Source of the DNA: Aplectana chamaeleonis
Lineage: Eukaryota; Nematoda; Chromadorea; Rhabditida; Cosmocercidae
Direction: 5' to 3'
DNA length: 64,000 nucleotides
NCBI GenBank assembly: GCA_029168955.1
Contig: JAPDOI010000366.1
Coordinates: 620,001 to 684,000, forward strand
Part shown: positions 13,085 to 26,381 of the stretch, one piece after another
How positions within the stretch are numbered: position 1 is the first letter of the stretch
How the letters are laid out: each line of letters starts with the position of its first letter
The notes under the pieces: generated by a model
What the model was told of the DNA's origin: nothing
The model's input: only the letters and a program-made list of their open reading frames with translations
Database searches by the model: none
Position numbers and translations under genes: made by a program

Positions 13085-15758
13085 CCAATGTAGGCGTGTG
13101 TCGGACGCTATGAAAAATGTGCGGGACCCATGTAAGAGTAAGTCGGACGCCAGAGAAAGTGCACGGGACCCATGGGACCCATGCAAGAGTGCGCCGGACG
13201 CCATAGAAAGTGTACGGGACCCATGTCAGAGTGCGCCGGACGCCATGGAAAATGTGCGGGATTCATGTTAGAGTGCGCCGGGCGTCATATAAAGTGTGCG
13301 GGCCCCATTTAAGAGTGCGTCGAACGCCATAGAAAGTGTACGGGACCCATGTTAGAGTGCGCCGGACGCCATACAAAGTGGGCGGGACCCATGTTAGAGT
13401 GCGCCGGACGTCATATGAAGTGTGCGGGCCTCATTTAAGAGGGCGTCGAACGCCGTAGAAAGTGTACGGGACCCATGTTAGAGTGCGCCGGACGCCATAT
13501 AAAGTGTGCGGGACCCATGTAAGAGTACGCCGGACGCCATATTAAGTGTTCGGGACCCATGTAAGAATGCGTCGGACGCCATAGAAAGTGTACGGGACCC
13601 ATGTTAGAGTGCGCCGAACGTCATATAAAGTGTGCGGGATCCATGTTAGAGTGCGCCGGACGTCATATGAAGTGTGCGGGCCTCATTTAAGAGTGCGTCG
13701 AACGCCGTAGAAAGTGTACGGGACCCATGTTAGAGTGCGCCGGACGCCGTATAAAGTGTGCGGGACCCATGTAAGAGTGCGCCGGACGCCATGTTAAGTG
13801 TTCGGAACCCATGTAAGAATCTGTCGGACGCCATAGAAAGTGTACGGGACCCATGTTAGAGTGCGCCGGACGTCATATAAAGTGTGCGGGACCAATGTAG
13901 GCGTGTGTCGGACGCTATGAAAAATGTGCGGGACCCATGTAAGAGTAAGTCGGACGCCAGAGAAAGTGCACGGGACCCATGTGTAGGCGTGTGTCGGACG
14001 CTATGAAAAAAATGTGTGCGGGACCCGTGTTAGAGTGCGCCGGACGTCATATAAAGTGTACGGGACCCATGTCAGAGTGCGCCGGACGCCATGGAAAATG
14101 TGCGGGATTCATGTTAGAGTGCGCCGGGCGTCATATAAAGTGTGCGGGCCCCATTTAAGAGTGCGTCGAACGCCATAGAAAGTGTACGGGACCCATGTTA
14201 GAGTGCGCCGGACGCCATACAAAGTGGGCGGGACCCATGTTAGAGTGCGCTGGACGTCATATGAAGTGTGCGGGCCTCATTTAAGAGGGCGTCGAACGCC
14301 GTAGAAAGTGTACGGGACCCATGTTAGAGTGCGCCGGACGCCATATAAAGTGTGCGGGACCCATGTAAGAGTACGCCGGACGCCATATTAAGTGTTCGGG
14401 ACCCATGTAAGAATGCGTCGGACGCCATAGAAAGTGTACGGGACCCATGTTAGAGTGCGCCGAACGTCATATAAAGTGTGCGGGATCCATGTTAGAGTGC
14501 GCCGGACGTCATATGAAGTGTGCGGGCCTCATTTAAGAGTGCGTCGAACGCCGTAGAAAGTGTACGGGACCCATGTTAGAGTGCGCCGGACGCCGTATAA
14601 AGTGTGCGGGACCCATGTAAGAGTGCGCCGGACGCCATGTTAAGTGTTCGGAACCCATGTAAGAATCTGTCGGACGCCATAGAAAGTGTACGGGACCCAT
14701 GTTAGAGTGCGCCGGACGTCATATAAAGTGTGCGGGCCCATGTAAGAGTGCGCCGGACGCCATATTAAGTGTTCCGGGACCCATGTAAGAATCTGTCGGA
14801 CGCCATAGAAAGTGTACGGGACCCATGTTAGAGTGCGCCGGACGTCATATAAAGTGTGCGGGACCAATGTAGGCGTGTGTCGGACGCTATGAAAAATGTG
14901 CGGGACCCATGTAAGAGTAAGTCGGACGCCAGAGAAAGTGCACGGGACCCATGGGACCCATGCAAGAGTGCGCCGGACGCCATAGAAAGTGTACGGGACC
15001 CATGTCAGAGTGCGCCGGACGCCATGGAAAATGTGCGGGATTCATGTTAGAGTGCGCCGGGCGTCATATAAAGTGTGCGGGCCCCATTTAAGAGTGCGTC
15101 GAACGCCATAGAAAGTGTACGGGACCCATGTTAGAGTGCGCCGGACGTCATATAAAGTGTGCGGGACCAATGTAGGCGTGTGTCGGACGCCATATAGAAA
15201 AATGTGCGGGACCCATGTAAGAGTAAGTCGGACGCCAGAGAAAGTGCACGGGACCCATGGGACCCATGCAAGAGTGCGCCGGACGCCATAGAAAGTGTAC
15301 GGGACCCATGTCAGAGTGCGCCGGACGCCATGGAAAGTGTGCGGGACCCATGTTAGAGTGCGCCGAACGTCATATAAAGTGTGCGGGATCCATGTTAGAG
15401 TGCGCCGGACGTCATATGAAGTGTGCGGGCCTCATTTAAGAGTGCGTCGAACGCCGTAGAAAGTGTACGGGACCCATGTTAGAGTGCGCCGGACGCCGTA
15501 TAAAGTGTGCGGGACCCATGTAAGAGTGCGCCGGACGCCATGTTAAGTGTTCGGAACCCATGTAAGAATCTGTCGGACGCCATAGAAAGTGTACGGGACC
15601 CATGTTAGAGTGCGCCGGACGTCATATAAAGTGTGCGGGGCCCATGTAAGAGTGCGCCGGACGCCATATTAAGTGTTCGGGACCCATGTAAGAATCTGTC
15701 GGACGCCATAGAAAGTGTACGGGACCCATGTTAGAGTGCGCCGGACGTCATATAAAGT

Positions 15759-16256
15759 GTGCGGGACCAATGTAGGCGTGTGTCGGACGCTATGAAAAAT
15801 GTGCGGGACCCATGTAAGAGTAAGTCGGACGCCAGAGAAAGTGCACGGGACCCATGGGACCCATGCAAGAGTGCGCCGGACGCCATAGAAAGTGTACGGG
15901 ACCCATGTCAGAGTGCGCCGGACGCCATGGAAAATGTGCGGGATTCATGTTAGAGTGCGCCGGGCGTCATATAAAGTGTGCGGGCCCCATTTAAGAGTGC
16001 GTCGAACGCCATAGAAAGTGTGCAGGACCCATGTTAGAGTGCGCCGGACGTCATATAAAGTGTGCGGGACCAATGTAGGCGTGTGTCGGACGCTATGAAA
16101 AATGTGCGGGACCCATGTAAGAGTAAGTCGGACGCCAGAGAAAGTGCACGGGACCCATGGGACCCATGCAAGAGTGCGCCGGACGCCATAGAAAGTGTAC
16201 GGGACCCATGTCAGAGTGCGCCGGACGCCATGGAAAATGTGCGGGATTCATGTTAG
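15759..16256. repeat. Tandem pair of the 303-bp module
   Basis: Two near-identical modules start at 15759 and 16062, exactly 303 bp apart. Each runs from GCGGGACCAATGTAGGCG through a duplicated GGGACCCAT to a GGAAAATGTGCGGGATTC unit. 303 equals seven 42-bp units plus the 9-bp duplication. Confidence 0.9.
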
Positions 16257-19200
16257 AGTGCGCCGGGCGTCATATAAAGTGTGCGGGCCCCATTTAAGAG
16301 TGCGTCGAACGCCATAGAAAGTGTACGGGACCCATGTTAGAGTGCGCCGGACGCCATACAAAGTGGGCGTGACCCATGTTAGAGTGCGCTGGACGTCATA
16401 TGAAGTGTGCGGGCCTAATTTAAGAGGGCGTCGAACGCCGTAGAAAGTGTACGGGACCCATGTTAGAGTGCGCCGGACGCCATATAAAGTGTGCGGGACC
16501 CATGTAAGAGTACGCCGGACGCCATATTAAGTGTTCGGGACCCATGTAAGAATGCGTCGGACGCCATAGAAAGTGTACGGGACCCATGTTAGAGTGCGCC
16601 GAACGTCATATAAAGTGTGCGGGATCCATGTTAGAGTGCGCCGGACGTCATATGAAGTGTGCGGGCCTCATTTAAGAGTGCGTCGAACGCCGTAGAAAGT
16701 GTACGGGACCCATGTTAGAGTGCGCCGGACGCCGTATAAAGTGTGCGGGACCCATGTAAGAGTGCGCCGGACGCCATGTTAAGTGTTCGGAACCCATGTA
16801 AGAATCTGTCGGACGCCATAGAAAGTGTACGGGACCCATGTTAGAGTGCGCCGGACGTCATATAAAGTGTGCGGGACCCATGTAAGAGTGCGCCGGACGC
16901 CATATTAAGTGTTCGGGACCCATGTAAGAATCTGTCGGACGCCATAGAAAGTGTACGGGACCCATGTTAGAGTGCGCCGGACGTCATATAAAGTGTGCGG
17001 GGCTCATGTAAGAGTGCGCCGGACGCCATAGAAAATGTTCGGAACCCATGTAAGAGTGCGCCGGACGTCATATAAAGTGTGCGGGACCCATGTAAGAGTG
17101 CGCCGGACGTCATATAAAGTGTGCGGGACCCATGTAAGAGTGCGCCGGACGCCATATTAAGTGTTCGGGACCCATGTAAGAGTGCGCCGGACGCCATATT
17201 AAGTGTTCGGAACCCATGTAAGAATCTGTCGGACGCCATAGAAAGTGTACGGGACCCATGTTAGAAGTGCGCCGGACGTCATATAAAGTGTGCGGGACCC
17301 ATGTAAGAGTGCTCCGGACGCCATATCAAGTGTTCGGGACCCATGTTAGAGTGCGCCGGACGCCATATAAAGTGTGCGGGACCCGTGTTAGAAGTGCGCC
17401 GGACGTCATATAAAGTGTGCGGGACCCATGTAAGAGTGCGCCGGAAGCCATATTAAGTGTTCCGGGACCCATGTAAGAGTGCGCCGGACGCCATATTAAG
17501 TGTTCGGAACCCATGTAAGAATCTGTCGGACGCCATAGAAAGTGTACGGGACCCATGTTAGAGTGAGCCGGACGTCATATAAAGTGTGCGGGACCCATGT
17601 AAGAGTGCGCCGGACGCCATATTAAGTGTTCGGGACCCATGTTAGAGTGCGCCGGACGTCATATAAAGTGTGCGGGACCAATGTAGGCGTGTGTCGGACG
17701 CTATGAAAAATGTGCGGGACCCATGTAAGAGTAAGTCGGACGCCAGAGAAAGTGCACGGGACCCATGGGACCCATGCAAGAGTGCGCCGGACGCCATAGA
17801 AAGTGTACGGGACCCATGTCACAGTGCGCCGGGCGCCGTGGAAAATGTGCGGGGTTCATGTTAGAGTGCCGCGCGTGTCATTTAAAGTGTGCGGGCCCCA
17901 TTTAAGAGTGCGTCGTACGCCATAGAGAGTGTGCGGGACCCATGTTAGAGTGCGCCGGACGCCTTACAAAGTGGGCGGGACCCATGTTAGAGTGCGCTGG
18001 ACGTCATATGAAGTGTGCGGGCCTCATTTAAGAGGGCGTCGAACGCCGTAGAAAGTGTACGGGACCCATGTTAGAGTGCGCCGGACGCCATATAAAGTGT
18101 GCGGGACCCATGTAAGAGTACGCCGGACGCCATATTAAGTGTTCGGGACCCATGTAAGAATGCGTCGGACGCCATAGAAAGTGTACGGGACCCATGTTAG
18201 AGTGCGCCGAACGTCATATAAAGTGTGCGGGATCCATGTTAGAGTGCGCCGGACGTCATATGAAGTGTGCGGGCCTCATTTAAGAGTGCGTCGAACGCCG
18301 TAGAAAGTGTACGGGACCCATGTTAGAGTGCGCCGGACGCCGTATAAAGTGTGCGGGACCCATGTAAGAGTGCGCCGGACGCCATGTTAAGTGTTCGGAA
18401 CCCATGTAAGAATCTGTCGGACGCCATAGAAAGTGTACGGGACCCATGTTAGAGTGCGCCGGACGTCATATAAAGTGTGCGGGGCCCATGTAAGAGTGCG
18501 CCGGACGCCATATTAAGTGTTCGGGACCCATGTAAGAATCTGTCGGACGCCATAGAAAGTGTACGGGACCCATGTTAGAGTGCGCCGGACGTCATATAAA
18601 GTGTGCGGGACCAATGTAGGCGTGTGTCGGACGCTATGAAAAATGTGCGGGACCCATGTAAGAGTAAGTCGGACGCCAGAGAAAGTGCACGGGATCCATG
18701 TTAGAGTGCGCCGGGCGTCATATAAAGTGTGCGGCACCCATTTAAGAGTGCGTCGAACGCCATAGAAAGTGTACGGGACCCATGTCAGAGTGCGCCGGAC
18801 GCCATGGAAAATGTGCGGGATTCATGTTAGAGTGCGCCGGGCGTCATATAAAGTGTGTGGGCCCCATTTAAGAGTGCGTCGAACGCCATAGAAAGTGTAC
18901 GGGACCCATGTTAGAGTGCGCCGGACGTCATATAAAGTGTGCGGGACCAATGTAGGCGTGTGTCGGACGCTATGAAAAATGTGCGGGACCCATGTAAGAG
19001 TAAGTCGGACGCCAGAGAAAGTGCACGGGACCCATGGGACCCATGCAAGAGTGCGCCGGACGCCATAGAAAGTGTACGGGACCCATGTCAGAGTGCGCCG
19101 GACGCCATGGAAAATGTGCGGGATTCATGTTAGAGTGCGCCGGGCGTCATATAAAGTGTGCGGGCCCCATTTAAGAGTGCGTCGAACGCCATAGAAAGTG

Positions 19201-21679
19201 TACGGGACCCATGTTAGAGTGCGCCGGACGCCATACAAAGTGGGCGGGACCCATGTTAGAGTGCGCTGGACGTCATATGAAGTGTGCGGGCCTCATTTAA
19301 GAGGACGTCGAACGCCGTAGAAAGTGTACGGGACCCATGTTAGAGTGCGCCGGACGCCATATAAAGTGTGCGGGACCCATGTAAGAGTACGCCGGACGCC
19401 ATATTAAGTGTTCGGGACCCATGTAAGAATGCGTCGGACGCCATAGAAAGTGTACGGGACCCATGTTAGAGTGCGCCGAACGTCATATAAAGTGTGCGGG
19501 ATCCATGTTAGAGTGCGCCGGACGTCATATGAAGTGTGCGGGCCTCATTTAAGAGTGCGTCGAACGCCGTAGAAAGTGTACGGGACCCATGTTAGAGTGC
19601 GCCGGACGCCGTATAAAGTGTGCGGGACCCATGTAAGAGTGCGCCGGACGCCATGTTAAGTGTTCCGGAACCCATGTAAGAATCTGTCGGACGCCATAGA
19701 AAGTGTACGGGACCCATGTTAGAGTGCGCCGGACGTCATATAAAGTGTGCGGGGCCCATGTAAGAGTGCGCCGGACGCCATATTAAGTGTTCGGGACCCA
19801 TGTAAGAATCTGTCGGACGCCATAGAAAGTGTACGGGACCCATCTTAGAGCGCGCCGGACGTCACATAAAGTGTGCGGGAGCTCATGTAAGAGTGCGCCG
19901 GACGCCATAGAAAATGTTCGGAACCCATGTAAGAGTGCGCCGGACGTCATATAAAGTGTGCGGGACCCATGTAAGAGTGCGCCGGACGTCATATAAAGTG
20001 TGCGGGACCCATGTAAGAGTGCGCCGGACGCCATATTAAGTGTTCGGGACCCATGTAAGAGTGCGCCGGACGCCATATTAAGTGTTCGGAACCCATGTAA
20101 GAATCTGTCGGACGCCATAGAAAGTGTACGGGACCCATGTTAGAGTGCGCCGGACGTCATATAAAGTGTGCGGGACCCATGTAAGAGTGCTCCGGACGCC
20201 ATATCAAGTGTTCGGGACCCATGTTAGAGTGCGCCGGACGCCATATAAAGTGTGCGGGACCCGTGTTAGAGTGCGCCGGACGTCATATAAAGTGTGCGGG
20301 ACCCATGTAAGAGTGCGCCGGAAGCCATATTAAGTGTTCGGGACCCATGTAAGAGTGCGCCGGACGCCATATTAAGTGTTCGGAACCCATGTAAGAATCT
20401 GTCGGACGCCATAGAAAGTGTACGGGACCCATGTTAGAGTGCGCCGGACGTCATATAAAGTGTGCGGGACCCATGTAAGAGTGCGCCGGACGCCATATTA
20501 AGTGTTCAGGACCCATGTTAGAGTGCGCCGGACGCCATATAAAGTGTGCGGGACCCGTGTTAGAAGTGCGCCGGACGTCATATGAAGTGTGCGGGCCTCA
20601 TTTAGAAGTGCGTCGAACGCCGTAGAAAGTGTACGGGACCCATGTTAGAGTGCGCCGGACGTCATATAAAGTGTGCGGGGCTCATGTGAGAGTGCGCCGG
20701 ACGCCATAGAAAATGTGCGAAACCCATGCAAGAGTGCACCGGACGCCATAAAAATGTGTGGGACCCATGTAAGACTGCCCCCAACACAATTTAAAACGTG
20801 CGGGACCCATGTAAGAGTAAGTCGGACGCTATGAAAAATGTGCGGGACCCGTGTTAGAGTGCGCCGGACGCCATAGAAAGTGTACGGGACCCATGTCAGA
20901 GTGCGCCGGACGCCATGGAAAATGTGCGGGATTCATGTTAGAGTGCGCCGGGCGTCATATAAAGTGTGCGGGCCCCATTTAAGAGTGCGTCGAACGCCAT
21001 AGAAAGTGTACGGGACCCATGTTAGAGTGCGCCGGACGCCATACAAAGTGGGCGGGACCCATGTTAGAGTGCGCTGGACGTCATATGAAGTGTGCGGGCC
21101 TCATTTAAGAGGGCGTCGAACGCCGTAGAAAGTGTACGGGACCCATGTTAGAGTGCGCCGGACGCCATATAAAGTGTGCGGGACCCATGTAAGAGTACGC
21201 CGGACGCCATATTAAGTGTTCGGGACCCATGTAAGAATGCGTCGGACGCCATAGAAAGTGTACGGGACCCATGTTAGAGTGCGCCGAACGTCATATAAAG
21301 TGTGCGGGATCCATGTTAGAGTGCGCCGGACGTCATATGAAGTGTGCGGGCCTCATTTAAGAGTGCGTCGAACGCCGTAGAAAGTGTACGGGACCCATGT
21401 TAGAGTGCGCCGGACGCCGTATAAAGTGTGCGGGACCCATGTAAGAGTGCGCCGGACGCCATGTTAAGTGTTCGGAACCCATGTAAGAATCTGTCGGACG
21501 CCATAGAAAGTGTACGGGACCCATGTTAGAGTGCGCCGGACGTCATATAAAGTGTGCGGGGCTCATGTAAGAGTGCGCCGGACGCCATATTAAGTGTTCG
21601 GGACCCATTTAAGAATCTGTCGGACGCCATAGAAAGTGTACGGGACCCATGTTAGAGTGCGCCGGACGTCATATAAAGT

Positions 21680-22177
21680 GTGCGGGACCAATGTAGGCGT
21701 GTGTCGGACGCTATGAAAAATGTGCGGGACCCATGTAAGAGTAAGTCGGACGCCAGAGAAAGTGCACGGGACCCATGGGACCCATGCAAGAGTGCGCCGG
21801 ACGCCATAGAAAGTGTACGGGACCCATGTCAGAGTGCGCCGGACGCCATGGAAAATGTGCGGGATTCATGTTAGAGTGCGCCGGGCGTCATATAAAGTGT
21901 GCGGGCCCCATTTAAGAGTGCGTCGAACGCCATAGAAAGTGTACGGGACCCATGTTAGAGTGCGCCGGACGTCATATAAAGTGTGCGGGACCAATGTAGG
22001 CGTGTGTCGGACGCTATGAAAAATGTGCGGGACCCATGTAAGAGTAAGTCGGACGCCAGAGAAAGTGCACGGGACCCATGGGACCCATGCAAGAGTGCGC
22101 CGGACGCCATAGAAAGTGTACGGGACCCATGTCAGAGTGCGCCGGACGCCATGGAAAATGTGCGGGATTCATGTTAG
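21680..22177. repeat. Tandem pair of the 303-bp module
   Basis: Modules start at 21680 and 21983 with the same structure and 303-bp step as the pair at 15759. Confidence 0.9.
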
Positions 22178-25100
22178 AGTGCGCCGGGCGTCATATAAAG
22201 TGTGCGGGCCCCATTTAAGAGTGCGTCGAACGCCATAGAAAGTGTACGGGACCCATGTTAGAGTGCGCCGGACGCCATACAAAGTGGGCGGGACCCATGT
22301 TAGAGTGCGCTGGACGTCATATGAAGTGTGCGGGCCTCATTTAAGAGGGCGTCGAACGCCGTAGAAAGTGTACGGGACCCATGTTAGAGTGCGCCGGACG
22401 CCATATAAAGTGTGCGGGACCCATGTAAGAGTACGCCGGACGCCATATTAAGTGTTCGGGACCCATGTAAGAATGCGTCGGACGCCATAGAAAGTGTACG
22501 GGACCCATTTTAGAGTGCGCCGAACGTCATATAAAGTGTGCGGGATCCATGTTAGAGTGCGCCGGACGTCATATGAAGTGTGCGGGCCTCATTTAAGAGT
22601 GCGTCGAACGCCGTAGAAAGTGTACGGGACCCATGTTAGAGTGCGCCGGACGCCGTATAAAGTGTGCGGGACCCATGTAAGAGTGCGCCGGACGCCATGT
22701 TAAGTGTTCGGAACCCATGTAAGAATCTGTCGGACGCCATAGAAAGTGTACGGGACCCATGTTAGAGTGCGCTGGACGTCATATAAAGTGTGCGGGGCCC
22801 ATGTAAGAGTGTGCCGGACGCCATATTAAGTGTTCGGGACCCATGTAAGAATCTGTCGGACGCCATAGAAAGTGTACGGGACCCATGTTAGAGTGCGCCG
22901 GACGTCATATAAAGTGTGCGGGGCTCATGTAAGAGTGCGCCGGACGCCATAGAAAATGTTCGGAACCCATGTAAGAGTGCGCCGGACGTCATATAAAGTG
23001 TGCGGGACCCATGTAAGAGTGCGCCGTACGTCATATGAAGTGTGCGGGACCCATGTAAGAGTGCGCCGGACGCCATATTAAGTGTTCGGGACCCATGTAA
23101 GAGTGCGCCGGACGCCATATTAAGTGTTCGGGACCCATGTAAGAATCTGTCGGACGCCATAGAAAGTGTACGGGACCCATGTTAGAGTGCGCCGGACGTC
23201 ATATAAAGTGTGCGGGACTCATGTGGGAGTGCGCTGGACGCCATAGAAAAATGTGCGGGATCCATGTAAGAGTGCGTCGAACGCCATAGAAAGTGTATGG
23301 GACCCATGTTAGAGTCCGCCGGACGCCATATGAAGTGTGCGGGCCTCATTTAAGAGTGCGTCGAACGCCGTAGAAAGTGTACGGGACCCATGTTAGAGTG
23401 CGCCGGACGCCATATAAAGTGTGCGGGACCCATGTAAGAGTGCGCCGGACGCCATATTAAGTGTTCGGGACCCATGTAAGAATGCGTCGGACGCCATAGA
23501 AAGTGTACGGGACCCATGTTAGAGTGCGCCGGACGCCATGGAAAATTTGCGGGATTCATGTTAGAGTGCGCCGGGCGTCATATAAAGTGTGCGGGCCCCA
23601 TTTAAGAGTGCGTCGAACGCCATAGAGAGTGTACGGGACCCATGTTAGAGTGCGCCGGACGCCATACAAAGTGGGCGGGACCCATGTTAGAGTGCGCCGG
23701 ACGTCATATGAAGTGTGCGGGCCTCATTTAAGAGTGCGTCGAACGCCGTAGAAAGTGTACGGGACCCATGTTAGAGTGCGCCGGACGCCGTATCAAGTGT
23801 GCGGGACCCATGTACGAGTGCGCCGGAAGCCATATTAAGTGTTCGGGACCCATGTAAGAATCTGTCGGACGCCATAGAAAGTGTACGGGACCCATGTTAG
23901 AGTGCGCCGGACGTCATATAAAGTGTGCGGGGCTCATGTAAGAGTGCGCCGGACGCCACAAAAATGTGCGGAACCCATGTAAGAATGCGTCGGACGCCAT
24001 AAAAATGTGCGGGACCCATGTAAGACTGCCCCCAACACAATTTAAAACGTGCGGGACCCATGTAAGAGTAAGTCGGACGCCAGAGAAAGTGCACGGGACC
24101 CATGCAAGAGTGCGCCGGACGCCATAGAAAGTGTACGGGACCCATGTAGGCGTGTGTCGGACGCTATGAAAAATGTGCGGGACCCGTGTTAGAGTGCGCC
24201 GGACGTCATATAAAGTGTGCGGGACTCATGTGGGAGTGCGCCGGACGCCATAGAAAAATGTGCGGGATCCATGTTAGAGTGCGCCGGGCGTCATATAAAG
24301 TGTGCGGCCCCCATTTTAGAGTGCGTCGAACGCCATAGAAAGTGTACGGGACCCATGTTAGAGTGCGCCGGACGCCATACAAAGTTGGCGGGACCCATGT
24401 TAGAGTGCGCCGGACGTCATATGAAGTGTGCGTGCCTCATTTAAGAGTGCGTCGAACGCCGTAGAAAGTGTACGGGACCCATGTTAGAGTGCGCCGGACG
24501 TCATATAAAGTGTGCGGGGCTCATGTAAGAGTGCGCCGGACGCCATAGAAAATGTGCGGAACCCATGTAAGAGTGCACCGGACGCCATAAAAATGTGCGG
24601 GACCCATGTAAGACTGCCCCCAACATAATTTAAAACGTGCGGGACCCATGTAAGAGTAAGTCGGACGCCATAGAAAGTGTACGGGACCAATGTAGGCGTG
24701 TGTCGGACGCTATGAAAAATGTGCGGGACCCATGTAAGAGTAAGTCGGACGCCAGAGAAAGTGCACGGGACCCATGGGACCCATGCAAGAGTGCGCCGGA
24801 CGCCATAGAAAGTGTACGGGACCCATGTCAGAGTGCGCCGGACGCCATGGAAAATGTGCGGGATTCATGTTAGAGTGTGCCGGGCGTCATATAAAGTGTG
24901 CGGGCCCCATTTAAGAGTGCGTCGAACGCCATAGAAAGTGTACGGGACCCATGTTAGAGTGCGCCGGACGCCATACAAAGGGGGCGGGACCCATGTTAGA
25001 GTGCGCCGGACGTCATATGAAGTGTGCGGGCCTCATTTAAGAGGGCGTCGAACGCCGTAGAAAGTGTACGGGACCCATGTTAGAGTGCGCCGGACGCCAT

Positions 25101-25507
25101 ATAAAGTGTGCGGGACCCATGTAAGAGTACGCCGGACGCCATATTAAGTGTTCGGGACCCATGTAAGAATGCGTCGGACGCCATAGAAAGTGTACGGGAC
25201 CCATGTTAGAGTGCGCCGAACGTCATATAAAGTGTGCGGGATCCATGTTAGAGTGCGCCGGACGTCATATGAAGTGTGCGGGCCTCATTTAAGAGTGCGT
25301 CGAACGCCGTAGAAAGTGTACGGGACCCATGTTAGAGTGCGCCGGACGCCGTATAAAGTGTGCGGGACCCATGTAAGAGTGCGCCGGACGCCATGTTAAG
25401 TGTTCGGAACCCATGTAAGAATCTGTCGGACGCCATAGAAAGTGTACGGGACCCATGTTAGAGTGCGCCGGACGTCATATAAAGTGTGCGGGACCAATGT
25501 AGGCGTG

Positions 25508-25512
25508 TGTCG
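25508..25512. repeat. 5-bp target-site duplication TGTCG, left of LTR element 1
   Basis: TGTCG precedes the left LTR and recurs at 28602-28606 after the right LTR. Joining the flanks at one copy gives the normal satellite text GTGTGTCGGACGCTATG seen in intact units such as near 24700. Confidence 0.9.
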
Positions 25513-25863
25513 TAAAAATGCAGCTGCTGGGGCTCGGTGGTTCAGATTGTGGCTGCCACGCACACCAGAGGTAACGTCTTTATCCTCAAACTTGGGTAAT
25601 TAAACCAAAACACTTTTCACATAGAAAACAAGTAGGCAACAAGTACAAGTATTGTGAGCAACAATATTAATGGAATAATAATAAGTAAGCGGCCGACTGC
25701 GCCGCTGGCGTAGAAAATAAGCTTGCCCCTCCTATCGCCGCCCCCATCTACAGAAACACCCGGCCTCGCGAGCACCGCCGCGGCGACGCCCTGCAAGCCG
25801 AGAGCTGCAGATGATGGCAGCGACAAGAGGGGCCAACATCATTTGGAATCGCTATCCGCGATA
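25513..25863 (-). repeat. 3' LTR of LTR element 1 (351 bp)
   Basis: It is nearly identical to 28250-28601. I see a one-base indel near 25790 and a two-base indel near 25838. On the element strand the LTR starts TATCGCGG and ends GCATTTTTA, so it lacks canonical TG...CA ends. Confidence 0.92.
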
Positions 25864-25875
25864 CTCCCCCCGGCA
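25864..25875 (-). promoter_or_regulatory. Polypurine tract of LTR element 1
   Basis: On the element strand GCCGGGGGGAG lies immediately upstream of the 3' LTR (TATCGCGG). This is the expected place and composition for the plus-strand DNA priming site. The BEL/Pao element 2 has the same GGAG|TAT junction. Confidence 0.75.
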
Positions 25876-26060
25876 GAAATGAGGACTAAGCTCCTAGAAA
25901 GGAAGATAAAAACAGACCAAAAAAGTTACAACCGAACACAATAGATCACGGTTCTGTCCGCAGCAGTCGTTGTTGTCAGCACGCTTTTGCTCGTTTCTTC
26001 GAACGCCATCCTTTGTTTCTCGTGTTGCCGTCGTGCTGGCGGATTCGTTGTCATCTTCGC

Positions 26061-26240
26061 GTCCTGGCACTCCGGGCCAGTCATGCGCGATCTCTTAAGC
26101 GCATGGTAGATGTGACGGGCATCAGCGTGTCCTGGCACTCAGGCCAGTCATGCGCGATCTCTTAAGCGCATGGCAGATGAGACGGGCATCAGCGTGTTCT
26201 GGCACTCAGGCCAGTCGTGCGCGATCTCTTAAGCGCACGG
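26061..26240 (-). repeat. 67/68-bp tandem repeat with conserved hairpins
   Basis: About 2.7 copies start at 26061, 26129 and 26196, in the non-coding part between gag and the 3' LTR. Each copy has a perfect 7-bp stem around GATCTCTTAA: CATGCGC/GCGCATG at 26082-26105 and 26149-26172, and CGTGCGC/GCGCACG at 26216-26239. In the third copy both stem arms change together (A-T to G-C). A shorter CTGGC/GCCAG stem lies just left of each. This suggests selection on RNA structure, perhaps packaging or export; the function is unknown. Confidence 0.85.
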
Positions 26241-26381
26241 TCGGAACCATTCTGATGGATTTCAGTGTATCGGTCTGCTCTCTCGCTTCCCTCCTTAGTG
26301 CTTCAGGTGGCGTGCTGGATTTGCGCGAGGGGAGTGATCACTTTTGTTGACTACTGGCGGCGATGCTGTGGTGTGGGTGTC

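Larger units (their letters stand above)
3740..13300. repeat. Macro-duplication, copy 1
   Basis: This segment is colinear with about 48270-55300 in the same orientation. Matching landmarks give offsets of about 44.5 kb (4180 and 48670), 42.65 kb (7475 and 50128) and 42.25 kb (10725 and 52971; 11145 and 53391). The changing offset reflects gain and loss of whole monomers and the MITE present only in this copy. Confidence 0.7.
13085..25512. repeat. 42-bp tandem satellite, core block C (303-bp and ~3-kb higher order)
   Basis: This block is the most homogeneous part of the array left of the first LTR element. The divergent CTGCCCCC unit is nearly absent (only near 20772, 24024 and 24612). Instead, the 51-bp variant with a duplicated GGGACCCAT recurs near 13170, 14950, 15250, 15850, 16155, 17765, 19030, 21775, 22080 and 24775. 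Monomer order repeats at about 2.7-3.2 kb (GGGACCAATGTAGGCG units at 15.77, 18.95, 21.69 and 24.69 kb). No gene is seen. Confidence 0.93.

Noticed and set aside
25617..25826. Hydrophobic protein in the LTR of element 1
   Set aside because: The hydrophobic stretch comes from TTATTATTATT-type sequence in the LTR, and in the other LTR copy the frame runs into satellite.
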